Assembly: GCF_027596085.1 (NCBI RefSeq)
Contig: NC_072459.1
Span: forward strand, 21,698,055 to 21,762,054
Direction of reading: 5' to 3'
Length of the DNA stretch: 64,000 nt
DNA from: Anoplopoma fimbria
Taxonomy: Eukaryota; Chordata; Actinopteri; Perciformes; Anoplopomatidae
The notes beneath the pieces were generated by a model. The model was not told the DNA's origin. It was given only the letters and a program-made list of their open reading frames with translations, and did no database searches. The position numbers and the translations under genes were made by a program. Numbering within the stretch: position 1 is the stretch's first letter; every line of letters begins with the position of its first letter. Below, piece by piece: positions 52,457 to 63,572 of this stretch.

Positions 52457-55400
52457 GTAGGGTCACTTTATTTGTTTTAATGTTTTTATTAAGTGTAACA
52501 TTATTCATGTACCGAATATATATACACGTTTTTAGCTTGGGCATCAAGTCTCCCAAGGGTCAAGGGTCAACGGAGGCCAGCTAGCGTGATGACGCACACT
52601 GTAAACAATCTCTACGTCACACTATTTAACATCTTGTTTCTAATATAATTACCAAATAAAACACGGGGCTCCTTTTAAACACAACTCTAAAAATGGGGTT
52701 TGTGGTCAAAATGGTTGTTGCTCCTTATATGGAGATATTATGAGATATTGCTGCATTAAAAACTCTGTTTATGCTATTTTGTAGTCATGTCGTTGAACAG
52801 GTTAGAAAGACACCTTAAATCAGATATTTTCACTTTTAAAAAAAGGCTGTGATGTGTTTCTACTCTCATTCCAGTGTGCTTGGGAAAACAGCTCCGGTTA
52901 CAACAGTTTGATAGTAGATCACAAAGTGAGGGAAGTGATTGTTTTGGAGCTGAAAGTGGGTCTCAGTGGCCAAATAATGTGTGTGATTGTGAAAGGGCCA
53001 GGTATTTAGTTTGTAGAGTAGAGGGGATGAAGTCTGACATTGATCACCTTGGCTGTATGAAATCAAACTGGTTGAAACGTATAAAAATGTGAAAGTTTAG
53101 TAAGTTTGTGAATATGAACTTTTTGGTATTGAGGGATGAAGATGTCTAATGTTAAAGGGACACACCTTTGTCTTCTATGAATGAATGAGTGAATGTGTGA
53201 GTGAGTGACATGGGGATCAATGTACCACAATGTTAAAAAATACTCAATTAAGTGAACGGCAGGCATTCAAAATGTTACTTACAGAAAAGTAGAGAAATAT
53301 TAATAGCACGGTGTACATGTAGGTGTTAAATAATTGTATATTATAATGTTGGATTATTATCTTTGATGTATAAAGATGTAAGCAATGTTTTGATGTTGCC
53401 AGGAGTCGATTTGGAGTTAAATTAAACTTGCTATGAAAAATGCATTGAATAATAGGTTATTATGTTAAATATCATCCGTAAAGTACAATATTTTCCTTTG
53501 AGTCGCAGTGTAGCATGAGTTAAAGTAGAAATACCTAAAATTCAGACTTAAATACTTGAGTAAATGTACTTTAATCTCTAAATGTTACATTCAACCACAG
53601 CCTGGTGTTGTACCAGACAAAGTGCGAACATACACAACACTATGTCTCAGCATTCATGCTGTCAGCTATTGTCAATATAACTCAGTTATTTTCTGTATCG
53701 TGACAGTAGTGACTCTGTACAGTGGGATGAGTCAGAGCTGCCGACAGTCGGCTCAGGATGAGAAAGGTCAGCATGTGAGCGTTCCAGCTTCCAGATCATC
53801 ATCATCGTTATTGTCCTGGAGGGATGTCGCCTCTTCCCTGAATAGTGCCGTCTCTCATCAGGGCTTTAGTCCCACACATGGAGGTGCACTGGCCTCTATT
53901 AAACCCACATTCCTTTCATTACTGCTATTCAACACTCAGCGGCCTCTTCGTCACAATTGGAGGTTTGAGTTATTGCCGCTGGTCTGGCTGTTTTGCTGCC
54001 ACCTCTGTGCTTTTTTCCGACTCTATTATACACACAAGGGCCAGAGGAATAAGTATTTTCTATAGTGTAGGGAAATAAATTAGTTTCGTTTGAGTCTTTC
54101 TTGGTCATGCAGGGATGATAGGTTCCAGCAGCGTGACATCAGAGACGCAGCAGAAGGACTACACGGGTACATCAGCATAATCTAATGGCCTTTTAAGGAC
54201 CGACCGGGCTCTGCACTTGGAACTTGAGAAAGTGTCCTTACTCTAAACAGTTTACATCGCAGTCCGGGATGACAAAACACTGTTCTGACAGAACACAGTT
54301 GCACAGGGGACGGATGGCGCAGAGACAAAGCCGTGCCAGCGGCTCACACGATGGATCCACTGCATGAGGAGTCATAGCAAAGACATGATGTCACTGGGAC
54401 TGTTTCTTTGTTTGTGTACGGAGGGATCACCACTTATCAGTTACAAACAGCCTGACAGGTAGATATATACAGACTCTCATGCTCTGTTGTTAGACCCCAC
54501 ATGGCAATATGCTATAGTTCAAATGGCCCCTTAGATTATAGTGAGGCTATGTCATTTTTAAAGAAATAAAATAACACATTCTTTTTCTTACAAACTCAAG
54601 TTGAACTCATAATAAACAGCCACACCATCACTCCGAACACTGTTTTGCTGCTGCAGCCTTAATGTGGTGTGGCCAGGAATTTATGTCGGTTAATGTTAGC
54701 TAATCTTGACTATCTTTGGATGCTTATTGCTGTGTAACTGACATTGACATTCTGAGGCAGTCCACTGACTTTATGACTTTTCTCTACTTATGCTGCTGTT
54801 ACACTTTTGTTTTAGCAAGTAGAGAAAAACAACAACACTCACCTCATATCAGACTTAGCTGAGATGCTGGAGCTATAGACTCAATCAATCAAACCTAATG
54901 GGGAAAAAAAACGCACACTCAAATCTGCACAATAAAGCTTTTTAGTAAGTGACCTTTTGGTCAGACAAAAGTAGCTTCTTCTGCTACTGTTACACTTTGT
55001 TTTAGCAAAAGTGTCTTAGTCCTGATTTAAGTAAGGGTATCGTTACGAATGTTTGTCTAAGTGTTGAGTTTCGCTAGCAAAAGTTACCCCTTTTTTCAAT
55101 ACCTCACAGATATGTAATACAACTGTTTTTTTTATTTAACAAAGAAGCCAAACCTCTAAAATATAAATTGCTGTCTACACACAAATAGCTGTACAATAAC
55201 TTTGACTAATTAGAATACAGTGCAAGATAAGCAACATTTTGATTTAAATAAGGAACTAATTGATTTTAAGAGCAAATAAATAAGATCATGACAAGACATT
55301 CAGTACCGACTTATAGTAGGCCACTTGAACAAATACAAGTGCTGTACTGAAGTACAATTTTAAGGTACTTGTACTCAAGTATAGGATTTCCGTGTGATTC

Positions 55401-58400
55401 TTCTTGATATGTCTACACTTCTATTGCACATTAAAATATTGTACATCTTATTTGGCCCATTTGATAAAGATTAAACAGCCTTTGTGCCTTGTGACCTCTT
55501 GCAAATAAAAAAAGCAGATTGTAGATTTATCATTTTTGGACCATGTTTATGAATGAATATGGCTTTTTTTTATGAGCTGAGAAAACAAGCAGCTCTGAAT
55601 GCATCCCTGAAGAACAACAACAACAACAACAACACAGCTAAATCAAACTCAGGACCTGTCTATCTTCTCCTGTCTCTATCAGACCTGGTTTGGCGAAGCA
55701 TTCGGCTCGCTGTAAAAGGGCAGATTCTGGAAAACCCAGTGGGAGAGAGGGGAAAGAGAGTGAGAGAGAAATATGAGCTGGGCCGATGGGAGAGGACAGT
55801 CAGTCAGAGGGAGAGGGAGGAGTGTTTTTTGGGGAACGTGGTTTCTCCCAAGTTTGGTGTGATGGCCTGGAAGCTGCGCTACCCCTGCTGCTTTCAAATA
55901 CTTGTTTGTGTTGGCTGCCGAGCCCAGACTGTGAGGACTTATCGGCAGAACATTCAGGAAAAGGAGACGAGGGTGTGTGTGCTGTGTGTGTGCTTCTAGT
56001 AGGTGGGGGTTGGGCCTGGCTCAAGCAGCCTTAAAACCCCAATGCCAGAATTCAAAGTATTAGGGGCAACGTGTTTGTGCCAATAAGGAAATACATGGAG
56101 AGGAGAGAGAGCGGCCGGCGAGTTTCTCCATGCAGGAATGTCCATGGGGCTTTTTCATTTTCATTCCTCTCCCCCCCCCGTTCCTTTCACCTCATCTCCA
56201 AGTATTTTTTTTTATTATACAGTAAGACTTTCAAAGACCGCACAGATTAGGATTGTTACTCTTATGAGAAAAATGGGTGAAACCGGGTTTATTTTTGTTC
56301 CTGATAACCTGGAATGAAATAAGTATTGTATTTAACTGAGGTGAAACCTTGAGGGTGAATGTATTTTTTTTTTTTTAAGATTTGTATATTTTAAATAACA
56401 CTTCTACTGCTATTACACCACCCCTCAAAGAAATTCTGTGTTTTTTCCCAAATCATTATGAAAAGAGAATTTTATGTGTGTATAATTAGCAAGTTCCTTC
56501 CCAGGCTGTTTTTTTTCTAAATTATTTATTACCAATTATAGGGGAAATGATTGGGACTGCTACCTGTAATTCTTTTTATCAGTGTACCGTAGAACATGCA
56601 AAACTATGAGGTACAATTATGGAGAATAATACAAAATATAGAATAATTAATTAATATTTACTTTTGTTTCAGTGGAGCTTTTCCTACTTTATATGTTTCC
56701 CCTTCAATTAATAATGAATTACATAGTTCTTTGCAGGAAAACTTTTTGGAATTGATGCAGAAAGTTTTGTAGAAAGTGTTACCGTTTATTTGAAAATGCT
56801 ACATTTGAATAATAAGGAATGGTATCTATTTGCCATCGGACAATGTTTGACACGGTTTGGTGCCTACATTAACACTTTTAATGTTAAAAGTGGTGAATTG
56901 TGCATCTATTAAAGAAATGATTATTCATCTGTTTTCCATTGCTCATAAAATTCACTTGAAGCGACTGAAAGGTTTCCCGAGAGAGAGTGGGCTCTGTGGT
57001 TTTGAAATAAAACTGCACATAAGACACAAAGTACAATCTCACGTATGACCTCTGACCCCCCCCCCCCCCAGCTGGCAGGGAAGTACGACCACCAGAAGGA
57101 AGAGGAGCTGAAGCTGTGGATTCAGGATGTGACGGGCAAAAGGATTGGGGAAGGCTTCATGGAGAGCCTGAAGGATGGAGTCCTGCTGTGCGAGTGAGTG
57201 AGCGGGAGGGCGGAGAGGACGCTTGTAGCACGGAAACAAACATTAAATCAACCTTTTTAATAACACAAATGTTTCTGTTATTATCATTATTAGAGATGGC
57301 TTCTTAAAAATGGAACTTTCTTGAACTTTGTGTCTCCTTTTTTTAGACTCATTAACGTGCTCCATCCGGGTTCTGTGAGAAAGATCAGCACCTCCAGTCA
57401 AAACTGGCACCAGGTAATGCAAAAAAAGAAAGAACCCTCTGATTCTTAAAGTCAGGGTCCTTCTCCAGAGCATGTGGAACCTGGTTAAAATAATTTTGTT
57501 ATTAATGAAAAAAACACTTGATAATTAACAAAGGAATGCACACAGTCAGACAGAGTCGATAGTTATGAGGGGCAACGCACAGATGAGATGCTTTCAATAT
57601 TCAGCAATTGGCATTTAACATACAAGGATGTCATTTTTCTCTTTATAGTGTCATCACTAAATTTTAATCACAACATTACAGCAATAATTGGGACATTTTT
57701 AGAAATAAGCTCATTAACTTTCTGGCAGAGGATAATCAAATGGAAAGATCAATCCCACTATCTTGTCTGCCTGTTCCAATACGAAGTTATCGCTATGTAG
57801 CCAGTTAGCTTAGAAACAGGTAGCCTGGCTCTGTCCAAGAAGAACAAAGCCTAACAGCACCGATAATTAGGTAACACTAGCTATTCCCTCGTGTCTCCAG
57901 TCTCTGTGCTGAGCTAAGCTAAGCTAAGCTAACTGGCTCCTATCTTTAGGCTCATATTTATCATACAGATAGATTTGGTACAGATCTTCTTATCTAACTC
58001 TCTACAAGAAAGCAAAAGGACACATTTCCTTAAATGTTAAATTAGTTGTAGGACCAAACCAACTTTTTCAGTCCCGATACAGATATCGATACCTGGGCTT
58101 TGGATATTCACCGATACTGAGTACCGATACGATACCAGGGTTTAATTAATAAGATTCAAGCCTCATTTATTTTTATTATTTTATGTTTAAGACAACGCCA
58201 GAGCTTGATTTAAACATCACTTTCGTAACTTTGTAAAACTAAATGTTACAAATAAATACATGGATAAAGATGAACTGAACGGTGTCCAGTACCAGATCCA
58301 GCTATTGGACTCAGTATCGAAACGGACATCTGGTATCCGTATTGGTGCATCTCTGCTCAGGACTTTACGTCAGATGCCAAAATAGAAACTCTTCTCAACT

Positions 58401-58589
58401 AGCTCCGTTGTCTTCTTTTTCTTTTTTTTTCTTCTCCTCAGCTGGAAAACATAGGGAATTTTGTCCGCGCGATCACAGAGTACGGCCTGAGGCCAGATGA
58501 CATCTTCGAGGCCAACGATCTGTTTGAGAACGTCAACCACACTCAGGTCCAGAGCACGCTCATTGCTCTGGCTGGAAAGGTGAGGGCAG

Positions 58590-58676
<87 letters not shown>

Positions 58677-61133
58677 CCTACAACACATCTGTTGTAGGAG
58701 AGGCTGATTTTGGTGCTTTCCTCACCTCTGAATGTTACTGAATGAGAGAATAGGGTGCAATCAACAACAAACACTAGTAACTGTTTTAGACTACAAAAAC
58801 TACGAGTATTAACAAAGATGTACACAAGTATATCCTGTTAATTACATACAGGTTGCAACCACCAGCCTACCTGTGTGAGTGCTTTCTGTTGCGTAGAGTA
58901 GGACTACAATATGGCAACAGCAGAAGAATAATAAAAGCAATATGGGTACGAAGAATGCACTCTTATTACCACCATTTTCCTTTCTGTCTCTGCCACCTCT
59001 CTTTCTCTCTCTCTCTTACTCTCTCAGGCCAAGTCCAAAGGTTTCCACTCCAAGTACGACTTGGGAGTGAAGTACGCTGAGAAACATCAGCGGCGCTTCG
59101 CTCCGGAGAAGCTCAAGGAGGGACGTAACATCATCGGCCTGCAGGTCAGAGCAGCAGCAATATATAAACCTGGAATCTACTGCTTTTATGACCTCACTTT
59201 CTTATAGGATTGTAGGTGCATGTGTCCAGCAATAAATCTTCACAGAAACCTCTTTATTGAGTCTTCTCTCGCCCGGCCTGCTTTTGATTATTGAAGTACA
59301 ATAGAATGATAAAACACTCATGTGGTATTTGCCATCATAGGTGTGATCTTAAATACGTTTTCAGTCGTAAAGATACTGCCCAAAGCGACCTGTGTCCTAA
59401 GACAAACGGTGTGTTTTCAGCTCAGTAACTTTCTATTCATTTCGCTGTGTCTCTAGATGGGGACCAACAAGCTCGCCAGCCAAAAGGGCATGACCTCCTA
59501 TGGTACACGGCGCCATCTGTATGATTCCAAGATGGCCATGGAGAACCCACTGGACCAATCTACCATCAGCCTACAGATGGGCACCAACAAGGGAGCCAGC
59601 CAGGTGAGGAGATACTTGTATTTTACACTAATATTTAAAAGGGCAAGACTTCTGTTAATCTATTCTTTGTTGTTGTCTACAAATCCCATGAAAACACCCA
59701 AACAAACGCTGTGGTGCAATTGAGAGTGAATGCAAAGTTCAATAAGCAGTCAAGCAGCGATGAGTTTAAACAGTTGGTTGACTAAGGTGGCTATCATTAA
59801 TAAATAAGATGTTGAGAAAGTTTATCAAAATGAACACATTTGGAATGTGGCAGCTAATGTGGGATTGACAGAAATGATCCACAGGGCCATCATGATAAAG
59901 AAATATGTCACACAGTGCAAAGATGTGGCTCACTGATGGACAACAATGGCACAGAGTAGGAAGCCATGAGGCTGTAGATACACAGATAATACTTGTTAGT
60001 AGGATCAATTTATTTTTGTTTTTGGTCTTTTTATGGGATAAGCACTGCAAGAAAAATATACGTCACCAGCTTTATTCTTTTATTCAATTTAGTATACACT
60101 ACTGTTCAAATGTTTGGATTCTCCTGCGACAAAAGCTTGTTTCAGGTTTTAAGTTGTAAAAAGTCCTCTTTACAATTGTGATTTTGTATGAAGGGTTTGT
60201 TTCATACACTGAGAATAAAACGGTGATAATTGAAAGGGCACAAAAAGACAAAGATCCCTCTGAGCAACCATTAAAAAAGAAAAGATCCCCAGTCATTGGT
60301 AAAAGAAACTGGAAGCTTAGCATCAACATATCACATATTTAAATAAGAACCGGTTTGTTTTAGTGTCAAATGCATCTTATAACAAGCTGGAATATTAGCA
60401 GGTGTGTTTCTTTATCAAATTATTTTTTCAGTTTTTCAAACTTTACAATATAAATAGAAGGCTAGTGTTAGGTCAGCTGAACAAATCACAGTTCAAACCT
60501 GTTCAATCCAACCACTGATTAGACTGCCGAGGGCATCCAACAATATTTAGAGCCCGTTTGCACAGAGTTCTGGGCCAATTGCTTTTCTGGACAGGAAAAC
60601 AAATTCAAAATTCAAGTTACAACAGAGTTCCCCATGTCATGCAACACTGTAGGGACATTGACTAAATGGAAGTTTTAATCATTTAATTATCCTTTTTGGG
60701 GCCCAAACTATTAGAAATGTAAGTAATACAAATGTTGTCTGAATAAAGATCTGTTAAAATAGCCATTATTGAAGGAGAGAAGAAAAACGCCACTATAACA
60801 GACTTTTGAACGGTAATGTACATGTTTAGTCAACTGCTCAAGAAACTCAACACATTGCCCTCCGTCTTTCGTTCTGTCCCCCCCTCCCAGGCCGGCATGA
60901 CAGCCCCGGGGACCAGGAGGCACATCTTCGACAAGAAGCTGGAGCTGGAGAACTGTGACACCACCACCATCTCCCTGCAGATGGGCACCAACAAAGTGGC
61001 CTCGCAGCAGGGCATGACCACCTACGGCCTGCAGCGCCAGGTCTACGACAACAAGTACTGCTCCAACCCCACTGAGGCCCCCTACAACGGGAGCGAGGCC
61101 GAGTTCGATGGCTACAACCAGTACTCTGACTAA
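52397..61133 (+). CDS. cnn3: Calponin, best matched to calponin-3 (seven coding exons)
   Basis: The spliced product is 297 aa from 52397-52456, 57072-57193, 57347-57413, 58442-58579, 59028-59144, 59457-59603 and 60891-61133 (894 nt). All junctions are GT-AG and in phase. It is an actin- and calmodulin-binding cytoskeletal protein. One calponin-homology domain spans about residues 24-131 ([38 protein letters not shown]). Three calponin-like repeats follow at about 166-191, 206-231 and 245-270, each built on LQMGTNK-ASQ-GM. AKSKGFH, the RRF after KYAEK, NKVASQ and a PTE-NGSE...YSD tail favour CNN3 over CNN1/CNN2. NHTQVQSTL and EGRNIIGLQ are CNN1-like, and the acidic tail is only about 24 residues, against roughly 55-60 in mammalian CNN3. 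Which fish paralogue (3a or 3b) is unknown. Confidence 0.88.
52457..57071 (+). other. cnn3 intron 1
   Basis: 4.6 kb. Contains a CArG-type site at 52,723-52,732, fragments of the GTAACTAAGTAC-type fish repeat at about 53,515-53,600 and 55,330-55,390, a complex and possibly conserved island at about 53,760-54,000, and another at 55,800-56,170 with two MCAT/TEAD-like sites. Frames of 148-169 codons inside it show no known domain and are probably fortuitous. Confidence 0.55.
52723..52732. promoter_or_regulatory. CArG box (SRF site) in cnn3 intron 1
   Basis: CCTTATATGG fits CC(A/T)6GG exactly and lies 266 bp behind exon 1. SRF regulation through intronic CArG boxes is known for the related smooth-muscle calponin gene. 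About one such match per 5-6 kb is expected by chance, so position rather than sequence is the argument. Confidence 0.5.
57072..57193 (+). CDS. cnn3: cnn3 coding exon 2
   Basis: Codes residues 21-60 and two bases of Glu61, the first half of the CH domain. The acceptor is preceded by a run of 14 C rather than the usual T-rich tract. The donor is GTGAGT. Confidence 0.93.
57347..57413 (+). CDS. cnn3: cnn3 coding exon 3
   Basis: Codes residues 61-83 ([19 protein letters not shown] and WHQ). The acceptor is TTTTTTAG and the donor GTAATG. Confidence 0.93.
57795..58050. mobile_element. Palindromic fish MITE fragment
   Basis: Contains GGTAGCCTGGCTCTGTCC, TAGGTAACACTAGC and TGTCTCCAGTCTCTGTGC, then a tandem GCTAA run and CTCTCTACAAGAAAGC. 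This is the same family as 16,985-17,480. Confidence 0.7.
58060..58357. mobile_element. MITE-like repeat with GATACCGATA-type ends
   Basis: The left part has CCCGATACAGATATCGATAC, CACCGATACTGAGTACCG and ACGATACCAGG. The right part has complementary CTCAGTATCG and CTGGTATCCGTATTGGTGC. This arrangement is typical of a known class of fish hAT-like MITEs (from memory). Confidence 0.6.
58442..58579 (+). CDS. cnn3: cnn3 coding exon 4
   Basis: Codes residues 84-129, the second half of the CH domain ([26 protein letters not shown]). The donor GTGAGG is followed after 12 nt by a (CA)41 array. Confidence 0.94.
58592..58673. repeat. (CA)41 microsatellite in cnn3 intron 4
   Basis: A pure 82-bp CA array on the transcribed strand, 12 nt behind the exon 4 donor. 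Confidence 0.97.
59028..59144 (+). CDS. cnn3: cnn3 coding exon 5
   Basis: Codes residues 130-168, the linker to the calponin repeats, ending IIGLQ. The acceptor is in a CT-rich tract ending CTCTCAG, and the donor is GTCAGA. Confidence 0.93.
59457..59603 (+). CDS. cnn3: cnn3 coding exon 6
   Basis: Codes residues 169-217, that is most of calponin repeat 1 and the start of repeat 2. The acceptor is GTCTCTAG and the donor GTGAGG. Confidence 0.94.
59604..60890 (+). other. cnn3 intron 6
   Basis: AT-rich intron of 1.3 kb with no exon and no repeat I can identify. The acceptor CCCCCTCCCAG is C-rich. Confidence 0.55.
60891..61133 (+). CDS. cnn3: cnn3 coding exon 7 with stop
   Basis: Codes residues 218-297 and TAA at 61,131-61,133: the rest of repeat 2, repeat 3 and the short acidic tail ending YNQYSD. 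Confidence 0.94.
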   Translation, partial: AGMTAPGTRRHIFDKKLELENCDTTTISLQMGTNKVASQQGMTTYGLQRQVYDNKYCSNPTEAPYNGSEAEFDGYNQYSD

Positions 61134-62019
61134 GACAACCACAGCCCCCCCCCCACCCTCATCCACCCCCAACCCCCTCCCTCCTCTTTGCTTAACTTCA
61201 GACAACCATCGACAGCTGTCTTTGTGACGAGCAAACCTCCCAGACTTTTATTTAACGCCGACTGACGTGCCCGCCGTTTCCGTTCCACGTCTCTTTCCAA
61301 ACTTACTTTTACTCTTAGGAATTTTATTGTTTGTCTTTCCGTGAGTAAAAGAACAAAAAAAGAATAGTGTTTGCACTGACCTTACGTCAAAGATTCCATG
61401 CAGCGGCCAACCTCTGTATCTCGTTGCTCTGATGGATTTTGTTTCTGCTAAAAATACACAAGCAACACTCAACATTTAATGACCTTTGCTATTTATACTT
61501 TTTTTTTTTTTTTTTTTGCTAGTCTTTTATACTTCAATTGTAATTAGAGATGTTTAACTGTTGACACCCCTTGCCTCACCTCCCTTCCTTTCCGATCCAG
61601 TTTAAGCACTGACAAAGCAGAATTTTAAATTCATCCTGAAAGGAAAACAAATGGTTGGTGCTATTGAACCTTTTGACCCATCCGGAACCCGAAGTCCACA
61701 TGGGAGCACCGCAGGCTCTGGGGATTACCACACCTCGGGATGACACAGAAACTCCTGGGGGTTCCACAGACTGAGGCTCACAGCTTTGTGCGTACATTGC
61801 TTTGTTTTGTGAGCACCCGCGCTGTCATGGCTTTGTGTGCATGAGCACATTTTTAAGGAAGTATTGAGGAAGAATCAGACGCTTTCGATAAAGTACAGAA
61901 GCAAATGTAGGCGTTGATATATATAGTTTGAAGTTAGGGTAACCTTAGTCACCAGTAGTCTTTGTCCTGATGTTTCTTTTTGGCTTTTAGCTGTTCACCT
62001 TGGGCTCCGTTAGTAAGCA

Positions 62020-62830
62020 GTAGTGGAATTTAACAAAGTACTTTTGATAACTACAAATTTGAGGTGCTTTGCTTGAGTATTTTTATTTGATGCCACTCAG
62101 ATGATTATATTGTACTTTTTACTCCACTGCGCTTATTTCTCAGATATAGTTCAAATTTAAAAAATGAGGTTATAATAATAATAATAATAATATTGCTCAC
62201 AGGGGCCATTTTTCTGCACTGATTTTTACGTACATTTGCTAATAAGTTTTGCGTACATTTCTAAGGTAGTACCGAATAGTTTGAAGCTTCATTCCTAACG
62301 CTGACTTTCAAATTCTAAAATCAACATTTAAAAAAAAAAAAAAGAAAAAGGTTTTAAATCTAGAGTTAAGTCAGAGTTAAGTCCAAAAATCAAGATGTAT
62401 TGAAAAAAAGATGGATGTAATTATTTACTAAATTCACATATTTATCCATCTAAATATTCTACTTAAATTCATATTTGTTGTCGTTTAGCTTTCAAAAACA
62501 TTTCCGTTTTGCTCACCCGCTTGCAGCACACAGAAGGTGTCACACACTAACGAGGAATATTCGATAAAGGAAGGTGATTTAAGTAAAAAAAACTATTTAA
62601 TTCTATGAATCACTTTTTTCAAACTGAGGATTTTGTTCAAGTTTTTTTTTTTTTATTGAGGGTGATGATGTCATAAACTCTGACATTTCGAAAAACCTGA
62701 AAATGAAGCTTCATATATAAAGATAAACAAACAAGACATTCGTTGCAACCCTAAACATTTGAAATGCATGACATTGATGGTATACTTTACACAAGTAAAG
62801 TATTGGAGTACTTAATCTACCGCTGTCAGT
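62020..62830. mobile_element. Candidate non-autonomous DNA element in cnn3 3' UTR
   Basis: The left end contains AGTAGTGGAATTTAAC, AAAGTACTTTTGATAAC and TTGTACTTTTTACTCC. The right end on the minus strand contains AAGTACTCCAATACTTTAC. These are GTGGAAAGTAACTAAGTAC-type ends like those around 4,690-5,795. Boundaries are uncertain. Confidence 0.5.
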
Positions 62831-63550
62831 AAATGTCAATATCAAAGTAGACCCTGGTGCCTGTAGTCCCTGATAACTGCTAAGGGAATCATGGAAATTA
62901 TCCAGATGAGATTCTTGTTTTAAATTTTTTTGCATCATACTGTTAAACCCACCGAATGTCTTGAATGTAATGTTAGTGGCAGGTCAGGCTCTATTTGTTA
63001 CGGGATTCTCTTTCAACACATTAGAAGGTAGAAATACGCATTTACAAAGCTACAGAGGAGTCTTGGGCTCCTGTGGTCCAGTGCTTCACATCAAAACCTC
63101 TGCATTTCTTTGTGAAACCTACAGATGTATTGGCTTCAAATTAATGTCAGAATTAGGTGTTAAATAAGTTTCATGTTTGTGTTCATGTGCTGAATGGACC
63201 AATAGTTTGAAGCTCCTGAATTGTTCATTGTCGTTCAGCAACAAAGGCATCGCAGCCATGATGGAGGACATGTAGCAGTGTGCCATCTAGTGGGGGAACA
63301 GCACATGTACACTTACTGTATTTTTAATCCATCAAACCACTAAACATTCCCTTTTTATTCAATCAAATGGAGTTTTTAGTTCCCTTTGATATCCAGAATG
63401 TCAAAAATGTTGAGAGAATGTATGGTAACATTTCACTTTAGTGTGTTGGCTTTGTTACAACATTGTTCAAACTTTCCATTTTTGCTAACCTCTTGACTTT
63501 TTTTTTTTTTTTTTTATTTGTGTACGCGTTCACTAAACATGACATTGTGC

Positions 63551-63556
63551 AATAAA
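63551..63556 (+). promoter_or_regulatory. Candidate cnn3 poly(A) signal
   Basis: AATAAA directly followed by an A run. It is the first canonical hexamer after the stop codon. Confidence 0.5.
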
Positions 63557-63572
63557 AAAAAACACTTGAAAA

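Larger units (their letters stand above)
57414..58441 (+). other. cnn3 intron 3 with two MITE fragments
   Basis: Contains a palindromic-family fragment at 57,795-58,050 and a second repeat at about 58,060-58,357 (separate entries). The rest is AT-rich. The acceptor tract is T/C-rich ending CTCCTCAG. Confidence 0.55.
61134..63572 (+). other. cnn3 3' UTR (inferred)
   Basis: No canonical poly(A) signal appears until AATAAA at 63,551-63,556, so the 3' UTR is probably about 2.4 kb. Poly-T runs lie at 61,499-61,517 and 63,499-63,515. A repeat element occupies about 62,020-62,830. Confidence 0.45.

Noticed and set aside
53556..54065. 169-codon frame in cnn3 intron 1
   Set aside because: No recognisable domain or splice context, amino-acid composition like random sequence, and it lies inside a well-supported intron.
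55553..55999. 148-codon frame in cnn3 intron 1
   Set aside because: The Asn run is an (AAC)n repeat. There is no domain, and it probably overlaps a non-coding regulatory island.
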